In this document: positions 7,220-15,010 of the stretch, piece by piece
Numbering within the stretch: position 1 is the first letter of the stretch
How the letters are laid out: each line of letters begins with the position of its first letter
Notes under the pieces: generated by a model
Databases searched by the model: none
Told to the model about the DNA's origin: nothing
What the model saw: only the letters and a program-made list of their open reading frames with translations
Made by a program: the position numbers and the translations under genes
DNA from: Deltaproteobacteria bacterium
GTDB lineage: Bacteria; Myxococcota_A; Polyangia; Haliangiales; Haliangiaceae
Direction: 5' to 3'
NCBI GenBank assembly: GCA_013813765.1
Contig: JACCRC010000278.1
Coordinates: forward strand, 1-33,339
Length of the DNA stretch: 33,339 nucleotides

Positions 7220-8833
7220 TCAGAACGCGGCGGTCGCGCCGAGCATGAACATGATGTAGCGCGACTCGTAGGTGCCCTGGTTGACCGGCGCCTGGAGCTG
7301 CTGATCGGGAACGAGCAGCGGGTTGATCGGATCGGGGCCCTGACGCTCGTCGAGGGGAGCGTTCATGCCATCGCGGTTGCAACCGAGCTGCGAGGGCTGC
7401 GACGAGATCGGATTGCAGTCGCCGGGATTGTTGTTATCCGGCTCGAGCACCACGCCGAAACCCGCATCGAACTGGAACCGGCCCGTGCGGTAGCCCGCGC
7501 CCGCCGTGAGCGTCGTGCGCGACGAGCCATCGATGTCGGAGCGAAACCAGCCGTCCTTCGCTGCCGCCGTGTCGTAGCCGATGCCGCCGCGCGCGATCAG
7601 CGTGTTCGCGCCCATCGGGAATCGCCAGCTGCCGCCGAGCCGCGCGTTGAACACGTCCTGGAAGCCGTGGCGCACGACGTTCTGCTTGATCGCAAACCCG
7701 CCGCCGCCCGCCGTCACGATCTCCGAGTCGATCTTCACGCGGTAATCGGTCGAGGCCTCTGCGCCCCAGTTCTCCCAGCCGACGTTGAGCTCGATGTCAC
7801 CGCGCTCCTTGCTGTCCGCGCCGAGGAACTTGTAGCGGCCGCCGAGCGACGCGCTGCGCGGGAGCTCGGCGGTGATGCACGCCTTGAACGCGCCGACCAC
7901 ACCGCCGGGGGCGCAGAGCGCGGCGTCGTCCGGAAGCGGCACGACCATCACCGGGATCCCCGACGAGCCCGACCGCGCGCCGAGCGTCGTGTTCGCGGTG
8001 CCCTTCGCGTTGATGTGGATCTCGGAGTTGTAGTTGCCGGCGATCTCGATCGCCGGCGTGGGGCGGAACGCGAAGCCGGCGCCATACGACGGGACGAAGT
8101 TGTCCTTGCCCGACACCTCGAGCAGACCGTCGCCGCCCACGTCCTCGACGACGTTGCCCGGGGCGGACCACACGTGGACCGACGAGCTCACGTTCGAGAA
8201 CCCCCAGCCGAAGCGCGCGCCGACGTCGAGGTTTGGAAGGATGCGATAGCTCGCCGCGATCGTCGGCATGAGCAGCAGCGCCTTGCGCTTGACGATGTCG
8301 TAGCGGCCCGGGCTCGGCAGCTCGTTGGGGTCGTTGTTGACCTGATACTTCTTGCAGCCGCCGCCCGGCTGGTGCGTGCACAGGTCGCGGAACGGATAGG
8401 AGTTCGGCGCGTAGATCCCCGCTGCGAGCCGGAGGTTCGGCACGCGGCCGCCGAGATCGGTTGTCACCGCGATGACGGGGATCGGCTGGAATCCGCCGAT
8501 GCCGAGCGGAGCGCTCGAGTCGTCCTCGACGAGCGGGTACGGCGAACCCTCGTACGGCAGGTCGACGTTCGGGATGTCGTCGTACGTGCCGCGCCGCTGG
8601 AACGACATCGCGTAGTCGATGATCGCCATCGACAGCGTGATGGTCGTGCCCTCGGACTTCGCGAGACCGGCGGGATTGAGGCCGATCGCCTCGCCGTTGT
8701 CGGCCGAAGCGACCGCAGCGCCTGCACGCGACGTCGAGATCGCGCCGGAGCCCGGGAGGTACATACCTCCGGCATGCGCGGCGCTGCCGAAGCACACCAG
8801 GACGGCAAATGGCACCATTCCACCTTTGGACAT
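7220..8833 (-). CDS. FadL/OmpP1/TodX-family outer-membrane transport protein
   Basis: This is 537 residues with a signal peptide cleaved near AHA, then GGMYLPGSGAISTSRAGAAVASADNGEAIGLNPAGLAKSEG. That combination of an N-terminal plug strand and an NPAGLA motif is typical of the FadL/OmpP1 family of beta-barrels that pass long-chain fatty acids or aromatic hydrocarbons across the outer membrane. The rest is rich in alternating beta strands and Gly/Asn turns and ends in a terminal aromatic residue (ATAAF), as expected for BAM recognition. The ATG at 8833 is used; a second ATG at 8818 is possible. It lies 27 bases downstream of the first YRD-repeat protein and is probably in the same transcript. 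The substrate cannot be read from the sequence. Confidence 0.88.
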   Translation of the reverse strand: MSKGGMVPFAVLVCFGSAAHAGGMYLPGSGAISTSRAGAAVASADNGEAIGLNPAGLAKSEGTTITLSMAIIDYAMSFQRRGTYDDIPNVDLPYEGSPYPLVEDDSSAPLGIGGFQPIPVIAVTTDLGGRVPNLRLAAGIYAPNSYPFRDLCTHQPGGGCKKYQVNNDPNELPSPGRYDIVKRKALLLMPTIAASYRILPNLDVGARFGWGFSNVSSSVHVWSAPGNVVEDVGGDGLLEVSGKDNFVPSYGAGFAFRPTPAIEIAGNYNSEIHINAKGTANTTLGARSGSSGIPVMVVPLPDDAALCAPGGVVGAFKACITAELPRSASLGGRYKFLGADSKERGDIELNVGWENWGAEASTDYRVKIDSEIVTAGGGGFAIKQNVVRHGFQDVFNARLGGSWRFPMGANTLIARGGIGYDTAAAKDGWFRSDIDGSSRTTLTAGAGYRTGRFQFDAGFGVVLEPDNNNPGDCNPISSQPSQLGCNRDGMNAPLDERQGPDPINPLLVPDQQLQAPVNQGTYESRYIMFMLGATAAF

Positions 8834-8860
8834 GGTGCCGAACCTACCGCGTAACGAGCG

Positions 8861-9466
8861 CTAGCGGCGGTAGTCGGGGCGGTCGCGATAACCGTCGCGG
8901 TCGCGATAGCCGTCGCGGTCGCGATAGCCATCGCCGTCACGATAACCGTCGCCATCGCGGTAGCCGACGTTCACGCGCTGGAGATTCCAGGCGCCGGCGT
9001 TATCGCGGCTCGCAAACGTCCCCCACGTACCGGCGATCTCCCGGCCGCGCCGGAAGTTGTTCAGGTACCAGACGCCGTGTCCCTCGCTGCCGGCCTGCTT
9101 CCAGCGGTAGTAGATGGCGTTGCCGCGGATGCGCCCCTTGATCACGCCGCCGCCGCCGATCTCGTAGGTACCGCTGACGCGGTTTCCGTTCTGCGTCAGG
9201 TACACGCGGCCGTACTTGCTGTCGTAGGTGCCGCTGATGTCGTACATCGCACGACGGACATAACGGTCATCGCGGTCGAACTGCATATCCTCGTCGAACC
9301 GGACGTAGCCGCGCGGCGGGTTGCGGTCGCGGTCGCGAACGATCACAGGCGGCGGCGTCGGGTTGCCGAGCTGGACCGTTACGCCACCGCGGAAGGTCGG
9401 CTCGGCGACCACCGAGGACGAGGCCCCGAGAACGACGCAGGTGATGAGTGCTTTTAGTCTAGTCAT
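8861..9466 (-). CDS. secreted protein with C-terminal YRDxDG repeats (paralogue A)
   Basis: This is about 201 residues with a signal peptide ending near VVAEP. A beta-rich core (about 65-160) contains ISGTYDSKYGRVYLTQNGNRVSGTYE and AGTWGTF; GTY/GTW strands are spaced as in a small barrel. The tail repeats a six-residue Tyr-Arg-Asp unit. I recognise no named family. The start was placed at ATG 9466 because it aligns with MTRLKAL of paralogue B and gives the same 15-base spacing to a shared upstream element; ATG 9469 is adjacent. The two paralogues sit in tandem upstream of the FadL-type barrel, which suggests an envelope role. The repeat tail is polyampholytic and may be disordered. Confidence 0.8.
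   Translation of the reverse strand: MTRLKALITCVVLGASSSVVAEPTFRGGVTVQLGNPTPPPVIVRDRDRNPPRGYVRFDEDMQFDRDDRYVRRAMYDISGTYDSKYGRVYLTQNGNRVSGTYEIGGGGVIKGRIRGNAIYYRWKQAGSEGHGVWYLNNFRRGREIAGTWGTFASRDNAGAWNLQRVNVGYRDGDGYRDGDGYRDRDGYRDRDGYRDRPDYRR
8881..8970 (-). repeat. tandem 18-bp repeat coding for the YRDxDG tail
   Basis: Five degenerate 18-bp units (8881-8898, 8899-8916, 8917-8934, 8935-8952, 8953-8970) encode the six-residue unit. Units two and three are nearly identical. This is an in-frame coding repeat, so slippage would change tail length without a frameshift. Confidence 0.85.
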
Positions 9467-9481
9467 CATGAGCAAAGGATT

Positions 9482-9498
9482 TGCAGCGACCGGGCCAA
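9482..9498 (-). promoter_or_regulatory. sigma54-like -24/-12 element upstream of paralogue A
   Basis: Read on the minus strand this is TTGGCCCGGTCGCTGCA, with GG and GC separated by ten bases as in sigma54 promoters (consensus TGGCAC-N5-TTGCA, with mismatches at two positions). It ends 15 bases before the ATG at 9466. An almost identical element stands at the same distance before paralogue B. A start site 12 bases past the GC would leave only a few leader bases, so leaderless translation or another function of the element must be considered. Confidence 0.35.
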
Positions 9499-9611
9499 CC
9501 CCCCGCTAACGCGTTGCCAGCGGATCCGGGCACTCCCGTATCAGGGCGTTCACACATTCGGCTCGCATAATGGGGCTCGGCATCACGCTGATGCGCGCCT
9601 GTGCCCCGGCA

Positions 9612-10187
9612 TTAGTACCGGCGGCGGTAGTTGTCATCGCGGCGATAGTCGTCGCGATAGTCGTCGCGATAAGGGTCGCGGTAGGCGTCGCGATAACCGA
9701 CGCGGACCGGTTGAAGGGTCCAGTTGCCGCCGTTGGTGCGGCTGTCATACGCGCCCCACGTTCCCGCGAGCACCGTGCTGCGGCGACCGCCGCGGATATA
9801 GAACACGCCCTTGCCCTCGTTATCGCCCTGGCGCCAGCGGAAGTGCACGGCGCCGTTGCGGATGCGGCCCTTGAACATCGCCGGACCCGACGCGTTCTGG
9901 TAGGTGCCGACGATACGATTGCCGTCCTGCTGGATCGTCACGCGGCCGTACTGGCTGTCATAGACACCGCTGACGTCGCGGTACACGCGGACACGATCGT
10001 CGCGGTCGTACCGGGGATCGTACGCGTCGTAGTCGACGTAGCCGCGTGGCGGCGTGGCGTCGCGGACGACGACGGGCTGCGGGTCGCCGAGCTGGATCGT
10101 GATGCCACCGCGGACAGTCGGCTCTGCAACCGCAACCGTCGAGGTCCCGAGGATGGCGACAGTAAGGAGAGCTTTGAGTCTGGTCAT
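9612..10187 (-). CDS. secreted protein with C-terminal YRDD repeats (paralogue B)
   Basis: This is 191 residues, a tandem paralogue of the gene at 8861-9466. It shares MTRLKALLT at the start, a signal peptide ending near VAVAEP, then TVRGGITIQLGDPQP, PPRGYV, the core VSGVYDSQYGRVTIQQDGN and LAGTWGAYDS, and a Tyr-Arg-Asp tail. The tail unit is four residues here rather than six, so the repeats appear to have expanded independently after duplication. The ATG at 10187 was chosen from the homology; upstream codons in frame lack secretion features. No named family is recognised. The order B, A, then the FadL-type barrel on one strand suggests a single envelope-related operon, or separate promoters if the upstream elements are used. 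Confidence 0.8.
   Translation of the reverse strand: MTRLKALLTVAILGTSTVAVAEPTVRGGITIQLGDPQPVVVRDATPPRGYVDYDAYDPRYDRDDRVRVYRDVSGVYDSQYGRVTIQQDGNRIVGTYQNASGPAMFKGRIRNGAVHFRWRQGDNEGKGVFYIRGGRRSTVLAGTWGAYDSRTNGGNWTLQPVRVGYRDAYRDPYRDDYRDDYRRDDNYRRRY
9642..9701 (-). repeat. tandem 12-bp repeat coding for the YRDD tail
   Basis: Five 12-bp units run from 9642 to 9701; the first two are identical (GCGATAGTCGTC on the plus strand). They encode four-residue Tyr-Arg-Asp units, in contrast to the 18-bp period in paralogue A. Confidence 0.85.
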
Positions 10188-10202
10188 AGTGAACAGAAAT
10201 CG

Positions 10203-10219
10203 TGCAGCGCCCGGGCCAA
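10203..10219 (-). promoter_or_regulatory. sigma54-like -24/-12 element upstream of paralogue B
   Basis: On the minus strand this is TTGGCCCGGGCGCTGCA, 16 of 17 bases identical to the element before paralogue A and again 15 bases before the ATG (10187). GG and GC are ten bases apart. The leader bases between the element and the ATG differ between the two genes, so the element looks more conserved than its surroundings. Confidence 0.35.
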
Positions 10220-10266
10220 GGCCGATCGGAATCGACCTGATGCGCGGATGCGCTCGGCTAGCCTTG

Positions 10267-10667
10267 ATGGTGATCAACGTAGGCCTTTGCGGATTCACCA
10301 TGAGCGCGCTGCGCTACCCGTCGTACTTCCGCGTCGTCGAGGTGCAGCAGACCTTCTATCAACCTCCGACTGCGAACGTGATCACGCGCTGGCGCACGCA
10401 GATGCCCGCGTCATTCGAATTCACGGTGAAGGCGTGGATGCTGATCACGCACCTCGCGAAGAGCCCGACGTATCGACCGATCTGATCTACTACCGGCTGC
10501 ATGGCATCACCGGTGCCCGGCATGTCTACTCGGAGGCCGAGCTCCGGCGGCTCGCTTCCATGCTCCGGAGCGACGTCGATGCCTACATCATGTTCAACAA
10601 CATGCCCCGCGTTGGCGATGCGGAGCGCTTCAAGCTGCTGCTCGGAAGGCAGACAATGGCCGCCTGA
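10267..10667 (+). pseudogene. DUF72 gene remnant with internal deletion and frame change
   Basis: The first piece, ATG 10267 to TGA 10485 (72 residues), reads NVGLCGFTM, then FRVVEVQQTFYQPP, RWRTQMP and FEFTVKAW, then ITHLAKSPTYRP. This is the N-terminal third of a DUF72 barrel. The second piece starts in another frame at about 10479, reads DLIYYRLHGITGARHVYS and then YIMFNNMPRVGDAERFKLLL, which is the family's C-terminal end, and stops at 10667. DUF72 proteins are usually around 240-300 residues, so roughly 120 central residues are missing and the joint is out of frame at GATCTGATCTAC. Both halves are individually well conserved, suggesting a recent loss. The first half alone could still be translated but would not form the barrel. 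Confidence 0.8.
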
Positions 10668-10685
10668 TCGCGCAAACATCGCGGG

Positions 10686-11189
10686 ATGATTCCCATCGAA
10701 CAATATGCGGACCTCTGCGCGCTGATGGCTGACACCGGCGGCGACGTCAACAAAGAGAATGCGATCGCGGCGGCACACGGCGTGAGCCCGGAGCTGTGGC
10801 ACGCGTCGAAGACCGGATACACCGCGAAGATGAGCGACCCGAACGACATGGGCCGCACCGCGATGGCCTTCATGCCGCTCTACAGCGCCGCACAGGCTCG
10901 TGCGCGCGGCGGCAAGGAGCCCTGCACGCTCGAGTTCTACACGAAGGTCCACGCCGAGATGGCGTTCATGAAGGACCCGATGGGGAACAAGATGAACCAC
11001 CACCTCGTGCTCGCGCAGAACGGGACGCACCATCAGGCGTGGCTCGAGTGCGAAGGCTACTGGACCCCGATTGTCGGAGCGCCGGAGATCCTCGGGCAGC
11101 CAAACCCGAAGTTCAATCCCGAGCTCGCGCAGAAGTTCCGCGTGCTGATGCAGCAGGAGTCGGATCGGATCAACGGCATTAGCCGCTGA
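10686..11189 (+). CDS. hypothetical soluble protein, 167 aa
   Basis: This starts at ATG 10686 (MIPIEQYADL), 18 bases after the DUF72 remnant. There is no signal peptide or membrane segment, so it is probably cytoplasmic. The sequence is rich in Met and His in the middle (FMKDPMGNKMNHHLVLAQNG) with several Trp, and the N-terminal 45 residues look helical with ANGV-like and ELWHASKTGY segments. I do not recognise the family. Coding character is good: high GC at third positions, no long competing frame, and tight packing against the convergent YkuD gene. Its stop TGA (11187-11189) directly abuts the YkuD stop, together forming TGATCA. Confidence 0.7.
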   Translation: MIPIEQYADLCALMADTGGDVNKENAIAAAHGVSPELWHASKTGYTAKMSDPNDMGRTAMAFMPLYSAAQARARGGKEPCTLEFYTKVHAEMAFMKDPMGNKMNHHLVLAQNGTHHQAWLECEGYWTPIVGAPEILGQPNPKFNPELAQKFRVLMQQESDRINGISR

Positions 11190-12713
11190 TCAGGGCGCGG
11201 ATGGTGCCAGGCCGGCAGCCTCGGCCTCGGCTTCCTCGCGCTTCTTCTTGAGCTCTTTCTCCCGCTTGCGGATCTTCACGCGCTCGATCGCCTCCTTGTC
11301 GTAGTCGAACACCGGCGGATCGGGGTGCGCGGCATCGTGCACGCGCACGATCATGGACTGCGGTACTGCGACCTCGAGCTCGTTCCACCCGGCCGGCATC
11401 ACGGGCTCGGTCCACTCGTAGACCCACTTCGCGTCGGCCGGCGAGAGGTTCACGCACCCGTGGCTCTTCGGCGTGCCGAACGAGTCGTGCCAGTACGCTG
11501 CGTGAAAGTAGAGGCCGCTGCGGAAGCGAGTCGCCCATGGGACCTCGGAGACCTCGTAGTGCGACGCCTCGCGCTCCTCGGCGGCCATCTTCGTGATCGC
11601 GGTCTTCGAGCGGATGCGATAGAGCGCCGGCGGCGTGTCCTTCTTGCGCCGGCCCGACGAGAACAGCGTGGCGAACACGGGAGTGTCGCCTTGGTAGGCG
11701 ATCATGACCTGCTCGTCGCGATCGAGATCGATCCACTTCGGGTGGGCGGCCTCGACGGCGGGCTTCGGCCGCTTGCGCGCGATGCGAACGCTGGTGCGCT
11801 CGAGCCACTTCCCGTCGCCTACACGCACGAAGCCCGCGGCCTCCTCGAGCACGGGCACGATCTCGCGATGCTTGAACGACCCGGCCTCCGCACCTTTCTT
11901 GTCGGCGGTCGCACGCGCGGTGACCGTGCCGCGGTTCGTCGCGATCACGTACGCGAACGGCCACGCGGGCGGCGGATTCTTCACGAGGTCCACACCGGCG
12001 AACGTCGACGGCCAGTGCTTGTAGAGCTCCGACGCGACCACCAGACCAACGCTCGTCTTCGCGTAGACCACGCCGTCGATTTCGACGGTCTCCTTGTCCT
12101 TCGTGACCATGTATGTCGACTCGATCTTCGGCTCGGGGCGCGAGATGTTCGCGCGCACGTCGTCCTCGGTCGCGTAGCGCTTCGCACCCTTCTTGATGCC
12201 GTAGTAGTCCTGCGGCAACAGACGCCCCGACGGGATCTCCGGCTGGACATCAGCCTCGGGCGGCAGCGCGCTCGGCTTCACGTAGCGCCCGCAGATCCAG
12301 CCGCGCGGTGTAGCGGCGAGCCACACCTTGCAGCGCTTGTCGCCGTCGATGCTCTCCCCGACCGGAAGTCGCGTGCCGATGATGATCTTTCCGAGCGGCT
12401 CCGACTTCTCGTCGGGCGTCGCGTACACGTGCGCCGAGCTTCGCAGCGCGATCGAGGTCGTACCCGCCGGCCACGCGAGCCGTGCGATCGTCGCGGCGTT
12501 CGGTGGAGCCGGGGCCACGGTGACGGGAGGCGGTGCCGGCGGAGTGGCCGTGGCCGCAGGCGGGGCCTCGGCCTCCGGGGCGGGTGAAGGCGCGGCCGGT
12601 GCGGGGGTCGCGTGCGGCTGGTAGGGAACGTCGAGATCACGCGGAGCCTGCGCCCGCCCGCGGTCGCCGGAGCCGCAGGACGCTATCAGCAGGAGGATTC
12701 CGAGCCGGATCAC
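11190..12713 (-). CDS. L,D-transpeptidase (YkuD) lipoprotein with SH3-like region
   Basis: This is 507 residues from GTG 12713. The N-terminus VIRLGILLLIASC gives a lipobox with Cys13, followed by a Pro/Ala-rich linker to about 75. Next come SH3-like segments around 80-145 and 245-300, and a C-terminal YkuD domain with FHAAYW and the catalytic SHGCVNL (417-423, nucleophile Cys420). YkuD enzymes make 3-3 crosslinks in murein or attach proteins to it. The last 30 residues are a charged Lys/Glu/Arg helix outside the domain. No ATG fits: the ATG codons near the start are out of frame. A divergent sterol-desaturase-like gene starts 40 bases away. Confidence 0.9.
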   Translation of the reverse strand: MIRLGILLLIASCGSGDRGRAQAPRDLDVPYQPHATPAPAAPSPAPEAEAPPAATATPPAPPPVTVAPAPPNAATIARLAWPAGTTSIALRSSAHVYATPDEKSEPLGKIIIGTRLPVGESIDGDKRCKVWLAATPRGWICGRYVKPSALPPEADVQPEIPSGRLLPQDYYGIKKGAKRYATEDDVRANISRPEPKIESTYMVTKDKETVEIDGVVYAKTSVGLVVASELYKHWPSTFAGVDLVKNPPPAWPFAYVIATNRGTVTARATADKKGAEAGSFKHREIVPVLEEAAGFVRVGDGKWLERTSVRIARKRPKPAVEAAHPKWIDLDRDEQVMIAYQGDTPVFATLFSSGRRKKDTPPALYRIRSKTAITKMAAEEREASHYEVSEVPWATRFRSGLYFHAAYWHDSFGTPKSHGCVNLSPADAKWVYEWTEPVMPAGWNELEVAVPQSMIVRVHDAAHPDPPVFDYDKEAIERVKIRKREKELKKKREEAEAEAAGLAPSAP

Positions 12714-12752
12714 ATCTCCATTTTGGCACACTGTTCGGATAACGTGAGCGTG

Positions 12753-13301
12753 ATGAGCTTGCTTCGAACGATCGGCTGGGCATCCACGGGGTTCGCCGCG
12801 GCGCACGTGCTCGAGTCCGCGTGGCATCGCTTCACCGCGCACGGCAAGCGCCCGGATCCGACGCGTACCGGGCACCTCGAGCACCATCGCAAGGCGGCCG
12901 ATCCGGTCGACGTCCCGAGCGAGATCCGCGACAACGCTGCTCGCGTCGGCAAGACCTTGCTCGGGCTGAACCTCGTCCTCGCGCCCCTTCTCGGGCTGCG
13001 TCGAACCGTCGCGTTCAGCGTCGGCCTCACCGCCGGCCTCGTCGCCGTGAACTACTACCACGCGCGCATGCACCGACGAGCTCCGCGCGGCCGCTACGAG
13101 GAGTGGATGTGGCGGTTCCACTGGCACCACCACGCCGCCGACGCGCGTGTGAACTTCGGCCTGACGAACCCGTTGCTCGACTTCGCGCTCGGCACCGCCG
13201 TGGTGCCGGCGGAGGTGACGCTCCACCCCAACCTCGTCCCTGCATGGCTGCGCGCGGCCGGCGGTTCGTTCGCCGGCATCCGTACCGCTTCGCCGACGTG
13301 A
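12753..13301 (+). CDS. sterol desaturase / fatty acid hydroxylase superfamily protein
   Basis: This is 182 residues carrying the histidine boxes of the di-iron membrane hydroxylase superfamily: HRFTAH (25-30), HLEHH (41-45), HARMH (103-107) and HWHHH (123-127) followed by DARVNFG. Two hydrophobic stretches lie between the second and third boxes. Members hydroxylate or desaturate sterols, carotenoids or fatty acids with O2 at the membrane. The protein is short for the family (commonly 200-300), but all boxes are present. ATG 12753 was chosen; GTG codons at 12744 and 12750 are in frame. The substrate is unknown; myxobacteria do have sterol and carotenoid chemistry. Confidence 0.82.
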   Translation: MSLLRTIGWASTGFAAAHVLESAWHRFTAHGKRPDPTRTGHLEHHRKAADPVDVPSEIRDNAARVGKTLLGLNLVLAPLLGLRRTVAFSVGLTAGLVAVNYYHARMHRRAPRGRYEEWMWRFHWHHHAADARVNFGLTNPLLDFALGTAVVPAEVTLHPNLVPAWLRAAGGSFAGIRTASPT

Positions 13302-13302
13302 G

Positions 13303-14055
13303 CTAGCTCGGAGCGAGACGAACTAGATCGTACCCGTCGTGCTCGGCGACCGACAGCGTATAGGAGCCGCTCGCGAGCTGCGCCGTGATGACGCCGCCCT
13401 CGCTGTCCGCGCGCAGACGCTTGAGGTCAGCACTTCCCGACACGCCCGCATCGAACACCACGAACGTTCCGGAGGGAAGGTCCAGCTTGGAGCGCAGGCG
13501 CTTCCAGGTCTTTGCGGGAACCGCCGTCGCGATCGCCTGTGCGGCCTTCTCCGACGCGAAGTGAGCGCCACCGCGTACGAACACCCCGCCGTTCTGCGCC
13601 GGGATCCACGCCGTGAACAGGTCCATCTCGAGCGCGAGGTTCTTCGCCTTGCCGCGGCGCTGCACCACGACCCCGCCGTACTCGCTCTTCCAGTGCTCTG
13701 CGTTCTCCCACTTCTGCCAGTCGCCGTCCCACAGCTCAGCATCCTCGATCGCCGAGCCGATGAACGCGGAGCCATACTCCGACACGATCTGCTGGAACTT
13801 GGCCCTCGCGGGTTTCTTCGTCACACGCGCGGCTGACTTCTTCGCGGCGGCCTGTGCGTAGCCTTTCCGGGTCTTCTCCGCGACGAGCTTCTCGACCTCT
13901 GCCTTCGCCGCTGCGCTGCTCTTGCACGCCTTCGTCTTGGACTGCCCGCTGGTTCCGATCCGGCCGAACGTCACCGTGAACGAAGCCCCGTCGACGCTCA
14001 CCTCCCAGAACTTGCTCGATCGTCCCTCGACCAGCTCGAACCGTCGCTTTGCCAT
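13303..14055 (-). CDS. WGR domain protein with an uncharacterised C-terminal domain
   Basis: This is 250 residues. The first 70 form a WGR domain: FWEVSVDGASFTVTFGRIGT, then GQSKTK and KAEVEKLVAEKTRKGYA. A basic Lys/Ala linker (70-85) follows, then a domain with EYGSAFIGSAIEDAELWDGDW and GGVFVRGGAHF that weakly resembles an immunity-protein fold (Imm21-like); I am not sure of that. WGR domains occur in PARPs and in bacterial standalone proteins where nucleic-acid or protein binding is proposed. There is no polymerase domain here. It converges with the desaturase-like gene with one base between stops (GAGCTAGCTC palindrome at 13300-13309). Confidence 0.8.
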   Translation of the reverse strand: MAKRRFELVEGRSSKFWEVSVDGASFTVTFGRIGTSGQSKTKACKSSAAAKAEVEKLVAEKTRKGYAQAAAKKSAARVTKKPARAKFQQIVSEYGSAFIGSAIEDAELWDGDWQKWENAEHWKSEYGGVVVQRRGKAKNLALEMDLFTAWIPAQNGGVFVRGGAHFASEKAAQAIATAVPAKTWKRLRSKLDLPSGTFVVFDAGVSGSADLKRLRADSEGGVITAQLASGSYTLSVAEHDGYDLVRLAPS

Positions 14056-14077
14056 GCGCGCAGCATACTCGCAGTGC

Positions 14078-14944
14078 TCAGCAGCCGGCGGGCTTCCACA
14101 TCAGATCGAGGGCCCCGTAGGTCGCGGTGTACATCTGCACGCCGGTGACCGAGGGCTTCGGCGCGCAGAACGATCCATACGTGATGTAGCTGCACATTGG
14201 ATTGGAGTTGTGCGTGCAGTCGTAGTCCTGGTCGAATTCGAACGCGAGCGGGTCGACGAGCATCATCAGATCCGGACGGCCCAGCGGAGACGTCGCCGCG
14301 GCCGACATCGTGTCCTTGAAGTACTGGACCTGGCCGCGCGGATCGCCGCCCTCGGTCTCGTTCGACTGATCGAACGGCTCGTGCGGCCCGCCGAGATCAT
14401 GCGAGTTGCGCCAGTAGCTGGTGGTGACCACATCGCGAATCGTCCTCGCCGTTGCCGGGCCGCCCTTTGCCGTGAACGCCGTGCGCAGGTCGGCGTGGAG
14501 CACCGGGTCGATCGACATCATCATCCGGTTGCCGGATCCGCCGCACCTGCCGGGGTTCGTCATCGTCGTGCCAGAGCCCCCGGTGAGCCAGTACAGCTTC
14601 GTGACGTGATCGAGCATCGTGGATCCGTCGCGGCCGAGCTTCGAGCCCTCGAGCCGAGCGGTCAGCGTGATGAACACGGCCTTCGCCGAGGGCTGCAGGC
14701 GCGCCCAGAGCGAGCAGACATCGGTGAGCTGCGCGCCATCGAGGCCGTTCGTCGTCGGGCCCGGGTGCTGCTTCAACCACTCGAGATACGTGCCGAGGAG
14801 GCGATCGCGCGGCGCGGTTACGGCCGACGGCCCATCGACGTGCGCATCACTACCGCCGCCGACGGGCGCATCGACGTCAGCTCCCGAGCTCGACGATGAC
14901 GAGCCACATGCGGCAAGCGCGAACACCACGAGCCCTGCCCTCAT
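14078..14944 (-). CDS. hypothetical lipoprotein, 288 aa
   Basis: This starts at ATG 14944 (MRAGLVVFALAAC), giving a lipobox with Cys13. A Ser/Asp/Gly linker (14-45) is typical of myxobacterial lipoproteins. The mature domain has LLGTYLEWLKQ, YWLTGGSGTTMTN, SYWRNSHDLGG and a Cys-bearing C-terminus with DYDCTHNSNPMCSYITYG and WKPAGC. I recognise no family. It is 22 bases upstream of the WGR gene on the same strand and may be co-transcribed with it. The 66 bases before its start show no clear promoter. Confidence 0.72.
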   Translation of the reverse strand: MRAGLVVFALAACGSSSSSSGADVDAPVGGGSDAHVDGPSAVTAPRDRLLGTYLEWLKQHPGPTTNGLDGAQLTDVCSLWARLQPSAKAVFITLTARLEGSKLGRDGSTMLDHVTKLYWLTGGSGTTMTNPGRCGGSGNRMMMSIDPVLHADLRTAFTAKGGPATARTIRDVVTTSYWRNSHDLGGPHEPFDQSNETEGGDPRGQVQYFKDTMSAAATSPLGRPDLMMLVDPLAFEFDQDYDCTHNSNPMCSYITYGSFCAPKPSVTGVQMYTATYGALDLMWKPAGC

Positions 14945-15010
14945 GCGGCGAATTCTACAAACAGCGCACGCGGACCGGCTGCGAAGAGTTGTGGCGCCCG
15001 AGTAACAAAT

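Noticed and set aside
8881..8970. Regular 18-bp repeats as a CRISPR array
   Set aside because: There are no spacers; the units are contiguous, in frame and encode a protein tail.
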